Origin: a bacterium
Lineage (GTDB): Bacteria > CAYTYR01 > UBA6262
Length of the DNA: 64,000 nt
Reading direction: 5' to 3'
Assembly (NCBI GenBank): GCA_028712895.1
Contig: JAQTPL010000005.1
Span: forward strand, 1-64,000
Position numbers and translations under genes: made by a program. Below are positions 1 to 8,755 of the stretch, one piece after another. Within the stretch, counting starts at the first letter, position 1. The number at the start of each line of letters is the position of its first letter. The notes under the pieces were generated by a model that was not told where the DNA came from, did no database searches, and saw nothing but the letters and a program-made list of their open reading frames with translations.

Positions 1-1674
1 AGCCAGGAAGATTTCTGTATTAAAAAGCGCAAAATACAAGATGATGAAGTGGAACAGGAAGTGACCCGTTTCCAGGAGGCGCTCAACAACACGAAAATGG
101 AGCTGATCGCGATCCGGGATAAGGTAAATGGCCGACTGGGATCAAAGCATGCGTCTATCTTTGAGGCTTACCTGCTGGTGCTGGACGACCCAATGCTGGT
201 TAAGGAAACTATCGACAAAGTCCGTAAAGAAAAAATGAATGTGGAATTTGTCTTTTCCCAGACCATCTCTAAATTTGTCCATGTCTTTACCACAATGGGT
301 GATGAATACCTGCGTGAACGCGGCCAGGACATCCAGGATTTGGGAAAAAGGGTATTGCACAACCTGCTGGGAGAAAAGAAAGAGAACCTGGCGCTGCTAA
401 AAAGTGAAGTTATTGTGGTAGCTAATGACCTGACACCTTCTGATACCGTACAAATGAGGGAGGAAAAAATACTCGGTTTTATTACTAATATGGGCGGAAA
501 AACCTCGCATACGGCGATCATGGCCCAGTCTCTCGGTATTCCGGCTATTGTCGGCTTGAAGGATATTACTAACAAAATACAGAACAATGACGAGATCATC
601 CTGGACGGGTACGAAGGCATAGTGATCATTAACCCGACCAAGAGCGTACTGGAAGAATATGAAAAAAGAAATAAGAAGTATACCGAGATCAAAAAACAAC
701 TGAATAAATTAAAAGATCTTCCGGCAGTGACCCAGGATGGCCGGGAAGTGCACTTAGTAGCCAATATAGAGATCCCGGATGAAGTGGATCTAGTCCTGGA
801 ATATGGGGCCAAGGGAATTGGTTTGTTCCGGACTGAATTCATTTTCCTGAACCGGACTGATCTTCCCAGTGAAGAAGAACAAACACACATCTACCGGAAT
901 ATAGCTAAAAAAGTGGCGCCATACAGCACTGTTTTGCGGACCCTGGACCTGGGTGGTGATAAACTGACTGACCAGCTGGGCACGACCACAGAGACTAATC
1001 CTTTCCTGGGCTTGCGGGGTATCCGGCTATGTTTAAAATATCCAGACGTGTTCCGGTCCCAGTTACGGGCGATCCTGCAAGCTTCAACCAGCGGCAAGCT
1101 TAAAATTATGTATCCTATGATCTCTACTGTTGAGGAAGTGAGGAAAGCGAACCATATCCTGGAACAGGTGAAAGAAGAATTAAAAAAGGAGCATATTGAT
1201 TTTGACGCTGATATAGAAGTCGGAGCCATGATCGAAACCCCTTCCGCAGCATTAACCGCGGATGTAATAGCGCGGGAAGTTGATTTCCTGAGTATCGGGA
1301 CCAATGATCTTATCCAGTATACGATCGCGGTTGACCGCGGTAATGAAAAGGTAGCTTATCTGTATGAACCGCTGCATCCGGCGATCCTGCGGCAGATCAA
1401 ATATGTCATTGAAGCAGGACACCGTGAGGGCAAGCAGGTTGGCATGTGCGGGGAAATGGCTGGTGAGCCTGAATTGACCCAGATCCTGCTGGGTATGGGC
1501 CTGGATGAATTCAGCATGGGTAGTGCAGCTGTACCGAAGATAAAGAAGATCATTCGGGAATCTACCATGAATCATGCCAAAGAGCTCGTTAACAAAATAC
1601 TGGAAATGCCTACGGTAGAGGCTATTAAAAAGTTCATTAAGCAGAATCATAATCACATAGACGACGAAGAATAA
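1..1674 (+). CDS. ptsI: Phosphoenolpyruvate-protein phosphotransferase (PTS enzyme I), 5'-truncated
   Basis: Enzyme I takes phosphate from phosphoenolpyruvate and passes it to HPr, the first step of the sugar phosphotransferase system in the cytoplasm. The frame is open from base 1, so the start lies outside the window; the catalytic residues sit about 19 positions earlier than in E. coli EI, which suggests roughly that many residues are missing. Visible motifs are the phospho-histidine site GGKTSHTAIMA (His at window codon 170), the PEP-binding barrel signatures MIETPSA and SIGTNDLIQY, and the active-site GMCGEMA (Cys at codon 483). The C-terminus appears complete. No other PTS gene is in the window, so whether it serves sugar uptake or a regulatory PTS cannot be told. 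Confidence 0.96.
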   Translation, partial: SQEDFCIKKRKIQDDEVEQEVTRFQEALNNTKMELIAIRDKVNGRLGSKHASIFEAYLLVLDDPMLVKETIDKVRKEKMNVEFVFSQTISKFVHVFTTMGDEYLRERGQDIQDLGKRVLHNLLGEKKENLALLKSEVIVVANDLTPSDTVQMREEKILGFITNMGGKTSHTAIMAQSLGIPAIVGLKDITNKIQNNDEIILDGYEGIVIINPTKSVLEEYEKRNKKYTEIKKQLNKLKDLPAVTQDGREVHLVANIEIPDEVDLVLEYGAKGIGLFRTEFIFLNRTDLPSEEEQTHIYRNIAKKVAPYSTVLRTLDLGGDKLTDQLGTTTETNPFLGLRGIRLCLKYPDVFRSQLRAILQASTSGKLKIMYPMISTVEEVRKANHILEQVKEELKKEHIDFDADIEVGAMIETPSAALTADVIAREVDFLSIGTNDLIQYTIAVDRGNEKVAYLYEPLHPAILRQIKYVIEAGHREGKQVGMCGEMAGEPELTQILLGMGLDEFSMGSAAVPKIKKIIRESTMNHAKELVNKILEMPTVEAIKKFIKQNHNHIDDEE

Positions 1675-1678
1675 AATA

Positions 1679-1767
1679 AGATTACACTGATTCTTAACCA
1701 AGATTACACCGATTAGAGCATTGGTATATAATCTGTGTAATCATCTTTTTAAATCTGTGTAAACACT
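1679..1767. repeat. Intergenic word array, GATTACAC family
   Basis: Two forward words (GATTACACTGATT at 1680, GATTACACCGATTA at 1702) are followed by two reverse-complement words (AATCTGTGTAATC at 1730 and a variant at 1751). The arms can pair into a long imperfect hairpin. It fills most of the gap between ptsI and the next gene. Related arrays occur at 2853, 20771, 38529 and 59292. Confidence 0.85.
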
Positions 1768-1786
1768 TAAAAAAAGCGAGGGATGA

Positions 1787-2845
1787 ATGGCATCAAAGAT
1801 CGATAATCTGGAATTTATCAATAAAATAGATAAACACGGCATGCTGGCGGAGCTGGAACGGTTTCCTGACCAATTACAGGAAGCTTGCCAGCTTGGTTCA
1901 GGCTTAAAATTGCCTGCTGATTACAAGAAAATAAACAAGATCCTTATTTGCGGTATGGGTGGTTCGGCTATTGTCGGGGATATCCTTATTGGCTACCTGA
2001 AATCAGAAAGCCATGTCCCGGTGATGGTGAACCGCGATCCATCACTGCCGGCTTTCGTGGATAACCAAACCCTGGTATTTATCATAACCTATTCCGGTAA
2101 TACTATTGAGACGTTCCATAACTATGAATATGCCCGGTCTAAAAAAGCGAAGTTAATCGTAGTGACGTCCGGCGGGAAAATGCATCAGGAAGCAGCCAGG
2201 AACAAGATCCCTTATGTAAAAGTACGGTCAGCCGGGTTGCCGCGCGCCAGCATAGGATTGCTGTTTTTCCCGGTGTTGAATATACTGCGGGATCTCGGTC
2301 TTATTGCTGATAAGAAAAAAGATATCCGTGAAACACTGCTCGTGATCACCAGGCTGAGCAAAAAATGGGGCAGGCATTCCAAACCACCGCAGAACAGGGC
2401 AAAAGCCCTGGCTCTTAGCCTCTGCGGCAAGATACCGGTTTTGTATGGCGCTACCGGCATGATGGACGGGATAAGCAGGCGTTGGAAGGGGATGCTCAAT
2501 GAGAATACCAAGTTGTTCGCTTCTCATAATACCTTTCCTGAAGTAACTCATAATGAAATTGAATGCTGGCAGAGCCTGAAAGAACTGCGCCCATATTTCA
2601 AAGTAGTGGTCCTGCAGGATATTATGGCCTATCCGGAAGATAAAAAGCGTTTAACATTGAGTGTGCGTATACTTGAAAAATATATCGGCAAAACTGAAAC
2701 CGTCGCACCTGTCGGGATATCCTCATTAGCCAGGGTATTCAGCATGATATATTTGGGCGATCTTATGAGCGTATACCTGGCTTTTCTCTACGCCACCGAT
2801 CCTTCCCTTATGCCGAACATCGATTATATTAAGAAAAACCTCTAG
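1787..2845 (+). CDS. Bifunctional phosphoglucose/phosphomannose isomerase
   Basis: This SIS-fold enzyme interconverts glucose-6-phosphate or mannose-6-phosphate with fructose-6-phosphate, so it can feed both glycolysis and mannose-based glycan precursors. At 352 residues it has the length of the short archaeal-type bifunctional family rather than of classical Pgi (about 550). The first SIS domain shows CGMGGSAIVGD near residue 55 and the sugar-phosphate loop TYSGNT near residue 102. The C-terminal half carries TFPEVTHNEI near residue 249, which contains the conserved catalytic Glu/His region. The ATG at 1787 is preceded by GAGGG. No classical pgi is present nearby. Assignment to the bifunctional family is firm; actual use of mannose-6-phosphate is inferred from the family. 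Confidence 0.88.
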   Translation: MASKIDNLEFINKIDKHGMLAELERFPDQLQEACQLGSGLKLPADYKKINKILICGMGGSAIVGDILIGYLKSESHVPVMVNRDPSLPAFVDNQTLVFIITYSGNTIETFHNYEYARSKKAKLIVVTSGGKMHQEAARNKIPYVKVRSAGLPRASIGLLFFPVLNILRDLGLIADKKKDIRETLLVITRLSKKWGRHSKPPQNRAKALALSLCGKIPVLYGATGMMDGISRRWKGMLNENTKLFASHNTFPEVTHNEIECWQSLKELRPYFKVVVLQDIMAYPEDKKRLTLSVRILEKYIGKTETVAPVGISSLARVFSMIYLGDLMSVYLAFLYATDPSLMPNIDYIKKNL

Positions 2846-2852
2846 GGGGATG

Positions 2853-2953
2853 ATTACACCGATTAAATAAAAATGATTACACCGATTACAAGCTTAAAAA
2901 TCTGTGTAATTCCTGTCCGCCTCAGGCGGATCTTTTGAAATCTATGTAATCTA
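2853..2953. repeat. Intergenic word array, GATTACAC family, with palindromic insert
   Basis: Two GATTACACCGATTA words are followed by two reverse-complement words. The reverse arm is interrupted at 2911-2930 by a GC-rich block ending in the palindrome TCCGCC-TCA-GGCGGA (2916-2930), absent from the sister arrays at 1679 and 38529. lepA starts seven bases after the array, without a clear Shine-Dalgarno sequence. Confidence 0.85.
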
Positions 2954-2959
2954 ATTTAT

Positions 2960-4762
2960 ATGAAGATTGACCATATCAGGAATTTTTCTATTATTGCCCA
3001 TATTGACCATGGCAAAAGCACGCTGGCAGATACGCTTTTGGAGACTACCCATACTGTCCCGGAACGGAAAATGAAAGAACAGTTCCTCGATAAAATGGAG
3101 CTGGAACGGGAGCGCGGCATCACGATCAAAGCCAAAGCAGTCAGGATGCAATACCAGGCTGAAAACGGGGAGTCTTACCTGCTGAACCTGATCGATACTC
3201 CCGGCCATGTTGATTTTACTTATGAAGTTTCCCGCAGCCTCGCGGCCTGTGAAGGAACAATTTTAGTGGTTGATGCGTCTCAAGGAGTAGAAGCCCAGAC
3301 TTTAGCCAACGTCATGCTGGCCAAACAGAATAACCTGACCATTATTCCGGTGATCAATAAAATAGATTTGCCGAATGCTGATCCGGAGAAGGTTAAGAAC
3401 CAGATCCAGGATATTTTAAAAGTAGATACATCTGATATCATCCTGGCCAGTGCCAAGAACCGTATCGGTACCAAGGAAATATTGGAAGCGATAGTAGCCA
3501 AAGTCCCGCCGCCGCAAGGAAGCCGGGAAAATACCTTAAGCGCTTTGATCTTTGATTCTAACTATGATCCTTACCGTGGCGCCATTATCTATGTCCGGGT
3601 AGTGGATGGTGTGATAAGTAAAGAAAAAAAGATCATGATGTTTTCCAATAAAGCTGAATATGAAGTGGATGAAGTGGGATTTTTCCATCCGGAGATGGAG
3701 CAGGCCGAGGCTTTGGAAGCCGGGGATGTAGGCTATATTATCGCCGGCATCAAGAACTTGCAGGATGTCAAGATCGGTGATACTGTGACCTTGGCGGACC
3801 GGCCGACAGAAACCCCGTTCCATGGTTTTAAAGAACTAAAACCAATGGTTTATGCCGGATTTTTCCCGGTCAATCCCGGTGATTATGAACCTTTGCTTAC
3901 AGCCCTGGAAAAATTAAGGCTCAATGATACTTCTTTTGTCTATTCTCCTGAAAATTCAGTAGCCCTGGGCTTTGGTTTCCGCTGCGGGTTCCTGGGCTTG
4001 CTGCATATGGATATTATCAAAGAGCGTTTAACCCGGGAATATAACCTGGAAATGATCATTACCAGCCCCAATGTAATATACCAGATCTTTAAAACGAACG
4101 AAGATATCGTAGAAATTGAAAGTCCCGTAAAATTTCCGCCGCCGCAGGAGATCGCGGAGATCAATGAACCGTATATTAAGGGGATGATCATTACGCCCAA
4201 CGAATTTGTCGGTAATGTGATGCAGTTAAGCCAGGAAAAACGCGGTATTTTCAAAAATATGCATTACCTGGATACTTCGACAGTTGTCTTAAACTATGAG
4301 TTGCCTCTGGCTGAGATCATTATGGATTTTTATGATAAGTTAAAATCAGCAACCCGCGGTTATGCCTCTTTCGACTATGAATATATCGGTTACCGGCCGA
4401 GTGACCTGGTAAAGCTGGAGATCATGATCAATCATGAGCCGGTAGATGCTTTTTCCTCGATCGTACCCAGGGAAAAAGCGCCGTACCAGGGCCGGAGAGT
4501 TGCCGAAAAATTAAGGAAGCTCATACCGCGGCAGATGTTTGAGATACCGATACAGGCCAGTATTGATAACAAGATCATTGCCCGGGAAACTATCAGCGCT
4601 TTACGCAAAGACGTTATTGCCAAGTGTTATGGCGGCGATATCTCCCGCAAGCGCAAGCTATTGGAAAAACAACGTGAAGGTAAAAAGAAAATGAAACAGA
4701 TCGGCCAGGTAGAAATACCGCAGAAAGCCTTCCTATCTGTCTTAAGTATAGACGAAGATTAG
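2960..4762 (+). CDS. lepA: Elongation factor 4 (back-translocase LepA)
   Basis: LepA is a ribosome-associated GTPase that resembles EF-G and remodels stalled or early translating ribosomes. The 600-residue length is typical. The G domain shows AHIDHGKST near residue 13 (P-loop), DTPGHVDF near residue 79 and NKID near residue 133. The C-terminal LepA-specific domain ends in the usual basic run followed by [10 protein letters not shown]. No Shine-Dalgarno motif is visible before the ATG; the upstream bases belong to a word array. The lepB gene follows after a tandem-repeat gap, the same lepA-lepB neighbourhood found in many bacteria. Confidence 0.97.
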   Translation: MKIDHIRNFSIIAHIDHGKSTLADTLLETTHTVPERKMKEQFLDKMELERERGITIKAKAVRMQYQAENGESYLLNLIDTPGHVDFTYEVSRSLAACEGTILVVDASQGVEAQTLANVMLAKQNNLTIIPVINKIDLPNADPEKVKNQIQDILKVDTSDIILASAKNRIGTKEILEAIVAKVPPPQGSRENTLSALIFDSNYDPYRGAIIYVRVVDGVISKEKKIMMFSNKAEYEVDEVGFFHPEMEQAEALEAGDVGYIIAGIKNLQDVKIGDTVTLADRPTETPFHGFKELKPMVYAGFFPVNPGDYEPLLTALEKLRLNDTSFVYSPENSVALGFGFRCGFLGLLHMDIIKERLTREYNLEMIITSPNVIYQIFKTNEDIVEIESPVKFPPPQEIAEINEPYIKGMIITPNEFVGNVMQLSQEKRGIFKNMHYLDTSTVVLNYELPLAEIIMDFYDKLKSATRGYASFDYEYIGYRPSDLVKLEIMINHEPVDAFSSIVPREKAPYQGRRVAEKLRKLIPRQMFEIPIQASIDNKIIARETISALRKDVIAKCYGGDISRKRKLLEKQREGKKKMKQIGQVEIPQKAFLSVLSIDED

Positions 4763-4764
4763 AT

Positions 4765-4886
4765 CAGCGTACAGCGTACAGCGTACAGCGTACAGCGTAC
4801 AGCGTACAGCGTACAGCGTACAGCAACAACCATACTTACTAAAGTATTTCTGAACGCTGATAACTGACCGCTGACCGCTGAAAAAG
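4765..4886. repeat. Tandem CAGCGTA x8 array with inverted companion word
   Basis: Eight perfect copies of the 7-mer CAGCGTA run from 4765 to 4820, followed by a partial copy. After a 30-base spacer, CGCTGATAACTGACCGCTGA and neighbouring words at about 4855-4880 read as an imperfect reverse complement (TCAGCGGTCAGCGG). The arms could pair. The perfection of the forward repeat suggests recent slippage expansion. Confidence 0.9.
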
Positions 4887-4894
4887 GAGTTGAG

Positions 4895-5509
4895 ATGAAA
4901 CCGGGAACTAAAGTAAAGATTAAAAAAGAACTAAGGGAGTGGTTGGAAACAATAGTAATTGCCATGGTCCTGGCATTCTTTATCCGCACTTATTTTATCC
5001 AGGCATTTAAAATACCATCAGGTTCAATGCTAGAAACCCTGCAATTGGGCGATCACCTATTTGTCAATAAATTCCTCTATGGGACCAAGGTGCCTTTTAC
5101 CAAGAAGATGATCTGGAAAGTGCGGGATGTACAGCGGGGAGATGTGGTGGTATTTAAGTATCCGGTGGAACCGAAAAAGGATTTTGTTAAGCGGGCTATC
5201 GGATTGCCTGGTGATGAAGTGGAAATACACAATAAAATCGTCTTTGTAAATAATGTGCAACTGAATGAACCATATTCCCAGCATAAAGACAGCCGGATCT
5301 TTCCCGATAACCCGGATATACCGGTTGAAGTCCGTTCCCGGGATAATTTGCCTAAATTTAAAGTTCCGCCTGGTCAATATTTTATGATGGGAGATAATCG
5401 CGATAATAGCCTGGATAGCCGCTTTTGGGGTTTATTGCCGGAGGAGAATATTAGAGGCAAGGCCTGGTTTATCTATTGGCCGCTAACGAGAATAAGGGTA
5501 ATAAAGTGA
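4895..5509 (+). CDS. lepB: Signal peptidase I
   Basis: This membrane-bound serine protease removes signal peptides from exported proteins. A single N-terminal membrane segment spans about residues 18-35. The catalytic Ser44 lies in IPSGSM and the general base Lys99 in DFVKRAIGLPGD, followed by the conserved GDNRDNSLDSRFWG box. The 204-residue length fits the short single-anchor type. The ATG is preceded by AAGGAG. It follows lepA and precedes the NfeD-like gene. Both catalytic residues are present, so it should be active. Confidence 0.96.
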   Translation: MKPGTKVKIKKELREWLETIVIAMVLAFFIRTYFIQAFKIPSGSMLETLQLGDHLFVNKFLYGTKVPFTKKMIWKVRDVQRGDVVVFKYPVEPKKDFVKRAIGLPGDEVEIHNKIVFVNNVQLNEPYSQHKDSRIFPDNPDIPVEVRSRDNLPKFKVPPGQYFMMGDNRDNSLDSRFWGLLPEENIRGKAWFIYWPLTRIRVIK

Positions 5510-5558
5510 TAAAGTGGTAGAGTGGTAGAGTGGTAGAGTAGAGTGGTAAAGTGGTAAA
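5506..5558. repeat. AGTGGTAG tandem array
   Basis: About six degenerate copies of AGTGGTAG/AGTGGTAA begin at the lepB stop codon and fill the gap to the Shine-Dalgarno of the next gene. Unlike most other arrays in the window, no reverse-complement arm is visible. Confidence 0.8.
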
Positions 5559-5574
5559 AGAAGGGAGTTAAAAC

Positions 5575-6012
5575 ATGGATTGGAATAATCCGGTAATGGT
5601 CTGGATCATTGTGGCAGTAGCATTTTTTATAATTGAGATCGCTACTCCGACTGTTTTTGTTTTTGCCTGTTTTGGCCTTGGCGCTCTCGGCGCGAGCCTG
5701 GCATTCAAGCTTTTCAGCAATGTCTGGCTATCCTGGATAGTTTTTATTGCCATTTCCGTCCTGGGCATAGTTATTTCCCGGCCAATGGCCGAAAAATTTG
5801 CCGGTAAATCAGCCCGGTTAGCAAATACTGATGCCTTGATCGGGAAAAAAGGGAAGGTGATAATAACGATCGATCCTGAAAAAAATGAAGGCCGGGTCAT
5901 GGTCGACCGGGAAGATTGGCGGGCGGAAGCAGATAGCAGGATAGAACAAGGGGAGATCATAGAAGTACTGAAAGTCGAAGGAACGCATTTGTACGTTAAA
6001 AAGAGCAATTAA
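5575..6012 (+). CDS. NfeD-like membrane protein
   Basis: A 145-residue NfeD-family protein. Hydrophobic segments at about residues 5-25, 28-42 and 44-62 form a membrane part, followed by a soluble C-terminal domain of OB-fold type (from about residue 80, with GKKGKVII). Short NfeD proteins pair with stomatin/SPFH proteins and are thought to help organise membrane microdomains. That pairing is seen here: the SPFH gene follows at 6199. There is no ClpP-like protease domain, so this is the short form. The start is supported by GGGAG upstream of the ATG. Confidence 0.85.
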   Translation: MDWNNPVMVWIIVAVAFFIIEIATPTVFVFACFGLGALGASLAFKLFSNVWLSWIVFIAISVLGIVISRPMAEKFAGKSARLANTDALIGKKGKVIITIDPEKNEGRVMVDREDWRAEADSRIEQGEIIEVLKVEGTHLYVKKSN

Positions 6013-6019
6013 GAGCAGT

Positions 6020-6180
6020 TTTGAGTGTTGAGTTTTCCCCTGCTGATCCCGATAAATCGGGATCAAAGAAGCGGGGACAGGTGAATTATGGAGAAAAGCT
6101 TTTTACCTAAACTCAAAACTTTCCGCCCTTAAGCTTGGCGGATCCGCCTCAGGCGGAAAAACTTATAACTTAAAATTGTA
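6020..6180. repeat. Word array AGTTTTGAGT / ACTCAAAACT with nested palindromes
   Basis: Forward words (AGTTTTGAGTGTTGAGTTTT from 6027) and reverse words (ACTCAAAACTT at 6111, ACTTATAACTTAAAATTG at 6161) bracket the gap. Two small palindromes sit inside: GATCCCGA-TAAA-TCGGGATC at 6045-6064 and a double TCCGCC/GGCGGA hairpin at 6122-6157. The latter is flanked by AAAACTT direct repeats (6115-6121 and 6158-6164). A sister array without these inserts lies at 43668. Confidence 0.85.
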
Positions 6181-6198
6181 GTTAAGAGGGGGTAATGT

Positions 6199-7086
6199 AT
6201 GGGTTTTGTATATTTTATCGTAGCTTTATTTGCTTTTGTTTTCGGTGTCAACGCGTTATGGCGGGTCAGGCCTTTTGAAAAAGGCCTGGTGGAAAGATTA
6301 GGCAAATTCAACCGTTTGCTGGATCCGGGACTTAATTTTGTGTTGCCGTTCATCGATACTGTCCGCAAAGTAGATATGCGTGAACAAGTGATCGACGTTC
6401 CGCCGCAGGAAGTGATTACCAAGGACAATGTAGGGGTAACTGTTGACGCCGTTATCTATTTTAAGGTAACCGATCCGTTCAAGGTAGCCTATAATGTGGC
6501 CAATTTCCAGTATGCTGCCTTGAAGCTGGCGCAAACTAACCTGCGTAATGAAATAGGTAATCTGGAGCTGGACCAAACCCTGACCAGCCGGGAAAAGATC
6601 AATGTCCAGCTGCGCCAGATGCTGGACGATGCTACTGATGCTTGGGGTGTGAAGGTTAGCCGGGTGGAAATACAGAGAATTGAGCCACCCCGCGATATTA
6701 CCGATGCTATGAGCCGCCAGATGAAAGCGGAACGCGATAAACGCGCCGCGATCCTTGATGCAGAAGGATTCAAACAGGCAGCGATCCTGAAGGCTGAAGG
6801 CGAGAAAACATCCAATATCTTGTCTGCAGAAGGCAAGAAGCAATCACAAGTCCTCATCGCCGAAGGCGAAGGAGCGGCTATTCAGACTGTGTTTAACGCT
6901 ATCCATACTGGCAAGCCCACCGCTGACTTGCTGGCAGTGAAATACCTGGAAGCTTTGGCGAAGATAGCTGACGGTAAGGCTACCAAAGTATTCCTGCCGA
7001 TCGAATCTGTTAAATCCCTGGGTAGCGTGGCAGCTATTGCTGAAATGTTCAAAGAAACCAAATCTGAAGAACCGCCAAAGAAGTAG
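6199..7086 (+). CDS. SPFH/stomatin-like (prohibitin-type) membrane protein
   Basis: A 295-residue stomatin-family protein with one N-terminal membrane segment (about residues 3-20), then the SPFH/band 7 domain. Characteristic stretches are RPFEKGLVERLGK and PPQEVITKDNVGVTVDAV. The C-terminal half is a long Ala/Glu/Lys-rich coiled coil with repeated ILxAEGxK units that drive oligomerisation. Such proteins form large rings on the inner membrane and act as scaffolds, often with the adjacent NfeD partner, as here. The start has a strong GAGGGGG sequence before the ATG. It resembles QmcA/YbbK more than HflK/HflC. Confidence 0.9.
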   Translation: MGFVYFIVALFAFVFGVNALWRVRPFEKGLVERLGKFNRLLDPGLNFVLPFIDTVRKVDMREQVIDVPPQEVITKDNVGVTVDAVIYFKVTDPFKVAYNVANFQYAALKLAQTNLRNEIGNLELDQTLTSREKINVQLRQMLDDATDAWGVKVSRVEIQRIEPPRDITDAMSRQMKAERDKRAAILDAEGFKQAAILKAEGEKTSNILSAEGKKQSQVLIAEGEGAAIQTVFNAIHTGKPTADLLAVKYLEALAKIADGKATKVFLPIESVKSLGSVAAIAEMFKETKSEEPPKK

Positions 7087-7176
7087 TTGCGTAACAGCAA
7101 TTCTTATGGCATTTTTATATAAAGCAATATAACTCTATCGGGTTCCTAACCGACTACCGTCAAACGAGGATTTTGT

Positions 7177-8301
7177 ATGGGTGTAGGACTGTATCTTCAT
7201 TTCCCTTTTTGCCAGCAAAAGTGTCATTACTGTGATTTTAACTCTTATGCCGGCATGGAACACCTTTTACCTAAGTACTTGTCGGCGATACAGCAAGAGC
7301 TTTTTATGTATAAGGTCCATGTCTCAGTAGTGGATACTATATATATAGGCGGGGGAACACCCAGCTTATTATCAATTAATGATGTTACCAGGCTATTTGA
7401 CTCTATCCGTCGCAACTTCTTTATTGCTGACCGGGCAGAAGTCACTATGGAAGTCAATCCTGGCAGCTGCTCTCTGGAGAAGCTGAAGGTGATCAGGATG
7501 AACGGGGTCAATCGCCTGAGTATTGGACTGCAGTCACTTAATAATGAATCGCTCAGAAAAATGGGCCGCATCCATTCGGTGGAAAATTTTGTCCAAACCT
7601 ATCAGGATGCTCGGCAGGCTGGATTTACCAATATTAATGTTGATTTGATATATGGCTTGCCTTGGCAGACCGGGGAAGAGTGGCAAGATACATTAGCCGG
7701 AGTGATAGATCTGAATCCGGAGCATATTTCCCTGTATTCACTGACCATTGAGCATGATACCCCTTTTGGACGGGATCTGAAAGCCGGCCGGATCACCAGG
7801 ATAAACGAAGATTTAGAAGCAGAAATGTACGAAAACGCAGTCAAACTGCTTAAAGCTAACGGTTATGACCATTATGAGATATCCAATTTTGCTAAACCAG
7901 GCAAGCGCTGCCGTCATAACCAGATCTACTGGCGCAATGAAGACTATGTGGGCATCGGCGCCGGGGCTACCTCCTATATGGGTAGGGTACGCTTTACCAA
8001 TGTGAAGGAAATACCGCAATACATAGAAAAAGTATTTGGCAATGTCTATGCTACGGTTGAAAAGGAAACCCTGAAACTGGAAAAAATAATTGGCGAGACC
8101 ATCATGCTGAACCTGAGAATGCTTGATGGTTTTAAGATGGAAGACCTGAGGAAACGGTTCAAAACAGATATTAATGAGATCTATGGACCGACCATAAAGG
8201 TATTGTCCACCCAGGGATTGCTGAAAGAAGAAGAAGGCAATGTAAAGCTTACAGAGCATGGCCTAATGATCGCCAACCAGGTATTCGAGCGGTTTGTCTA
8301 A
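7177..8301 (+). CDS. hemW: Radical SAM heme chaperone HemW
   Basis: HemW is a radical-SAM protein that binds heme and is implicated in delivering it to membrane cytochromes. The cluster motif is C12-x3-C16-x2-C19-x-F21. The Phe after the third cysteine, in place of the fourth Cys of true HemN, marks the HemW group. The YIGGGTPS motif follows near residue 57, and a C-terminal winged-helix HemN domain occupies about residues 285-374. The 374-residue length is normal. No respiratory genes are in the window to say which heme protein it serves. Confidence 0.9.
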   Translation: MGVGLYLHFPFCQQKCHYCDFNSYAGMEHLLPKYLSAIQQELFMYKVHVSVVDTIYIGGGTPSLLSINDVTRLFDSIRRNFFIADRAEVTMEVNPGSCSLEKLKVIRMNGVNRLSIGLQSLNNESLRKMGRIHSVENFVQTYQDARQAGFTNINVDLIYGLPWQTGEEWQDTLAGVIDLNPEHISLYSLTIEHDTPFGRDLKAGRITRINEDLEAEMYENAVKLLKANGYDHYEISNFAKPGKRCRHNQIYWRNEDYVGIGAGATSYMGRVRFTNVKEIPQYIEKVFGNVYATVEKETLKLEKIIGETIMLNLRMLDGFKMEDLRKRFKTDINEIYGPTIKVLSTQGLLKEEEGNVKLTEHGLMIANQVFERFV

Positions 8302-8314
8302 TGCTTGATAAGGC

Positions 8315-8343
8315 TTGAAAAAAGCTCATTTTCGTGGTATTTA
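8315..8343 (+). promoter_or_regulatory. Sigma-70-type promoter for the WWDK-repeat gene
   Basis: TTGAAA (8315-8320), a 17-base spacer and TATTTA (8338-8343) lie about 38 bases before the start codon. The rpsU promoter has the same -35 hexamer and the same spacer ending (GTGG). Prediction only. Confidence 0.45.
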
Positions 8344-8380
8344 TATATAAGGTAAGACTATTATAGCGGGAGAAGGGCTT

Positions 8381-8722
8381 ATGAAACAGGTTAGTATCCT
8401 ATTGCTATGTATTTTGTTATGGGCTAATGTGGCTTTTGCTGTGCAGACGCATCAGATCTCACAGGAAGAACGCAAGTCCTTGCCCTGGTGGGATAAAGAC
8501 CGGCCGGTACGTGAAGAGGCTGTAGCCAATCCCTGGTGGGACAAGAGCAAGCCGGTCCGGCCTGCGGTAGCCGAAAGGCCGTGGTGGGATAAAGAACGTA
8601 TTGTCCGTCCGCCATCCCCTATAGATGCTGAAAGATCTGAAAAATATGCTAATAACCGCGGCAAGCAGAAAACCACCAATAGTGTCAAGATGTCTATAAA
8701 ATTGGATAAGCTGGAAGATTAG
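8381..8722 (+). CDS. Small secreted protein with three PWWDK repeats, unknown function
   Basis: I do not recognise this 113-residue protein. Residues 1-20 form a signal peptide (hydrophobic LLLCILLWANVAFA, likely cleavage AFA|VQ). The mature part carries three copies of a 16-residue unit with the core PWWDK followed by two charged residues, then PVR or IVR, starting at residues 35, 51 and 67. The tail is Lys/Arg- and Ser-rich and hydrophilic. Paired tryptophans in regularly spaced basic repeats suggest a binding role, perhaps to cell-wall or membrane surfaces, but this is a guess. It has its own predicted promoter and lies just upstream of the CIRCE-controlled heat-shock operon. Confidence 0.75.
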   Translation: MKQVSILLLCILLWANVAFAVQTHQISQEERKSLPWWDKDRPVREEAVANPWWDKSKPVRPAVAERPWWDKERIVRPPSPIDAERSEKYANNRGKQKTTNSVKMSIKLDKLED

Positions 8723-8755
8723 TATAGTACGATCAATAACCTGTTTATTTTTTTC

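Noticed and set aside
142-1701. Antisense ORFs over ptsI and similar ORFs across the window
   Set aside because: They lack ribosome-binding sites and lie entirely within strongly coding + strand genes; they are shadows.
4765-4824. CRISPR array
   Set aside because: The 7-base tandem unit has no spacers and no cas genes are near; it is a simple tandem repeat.
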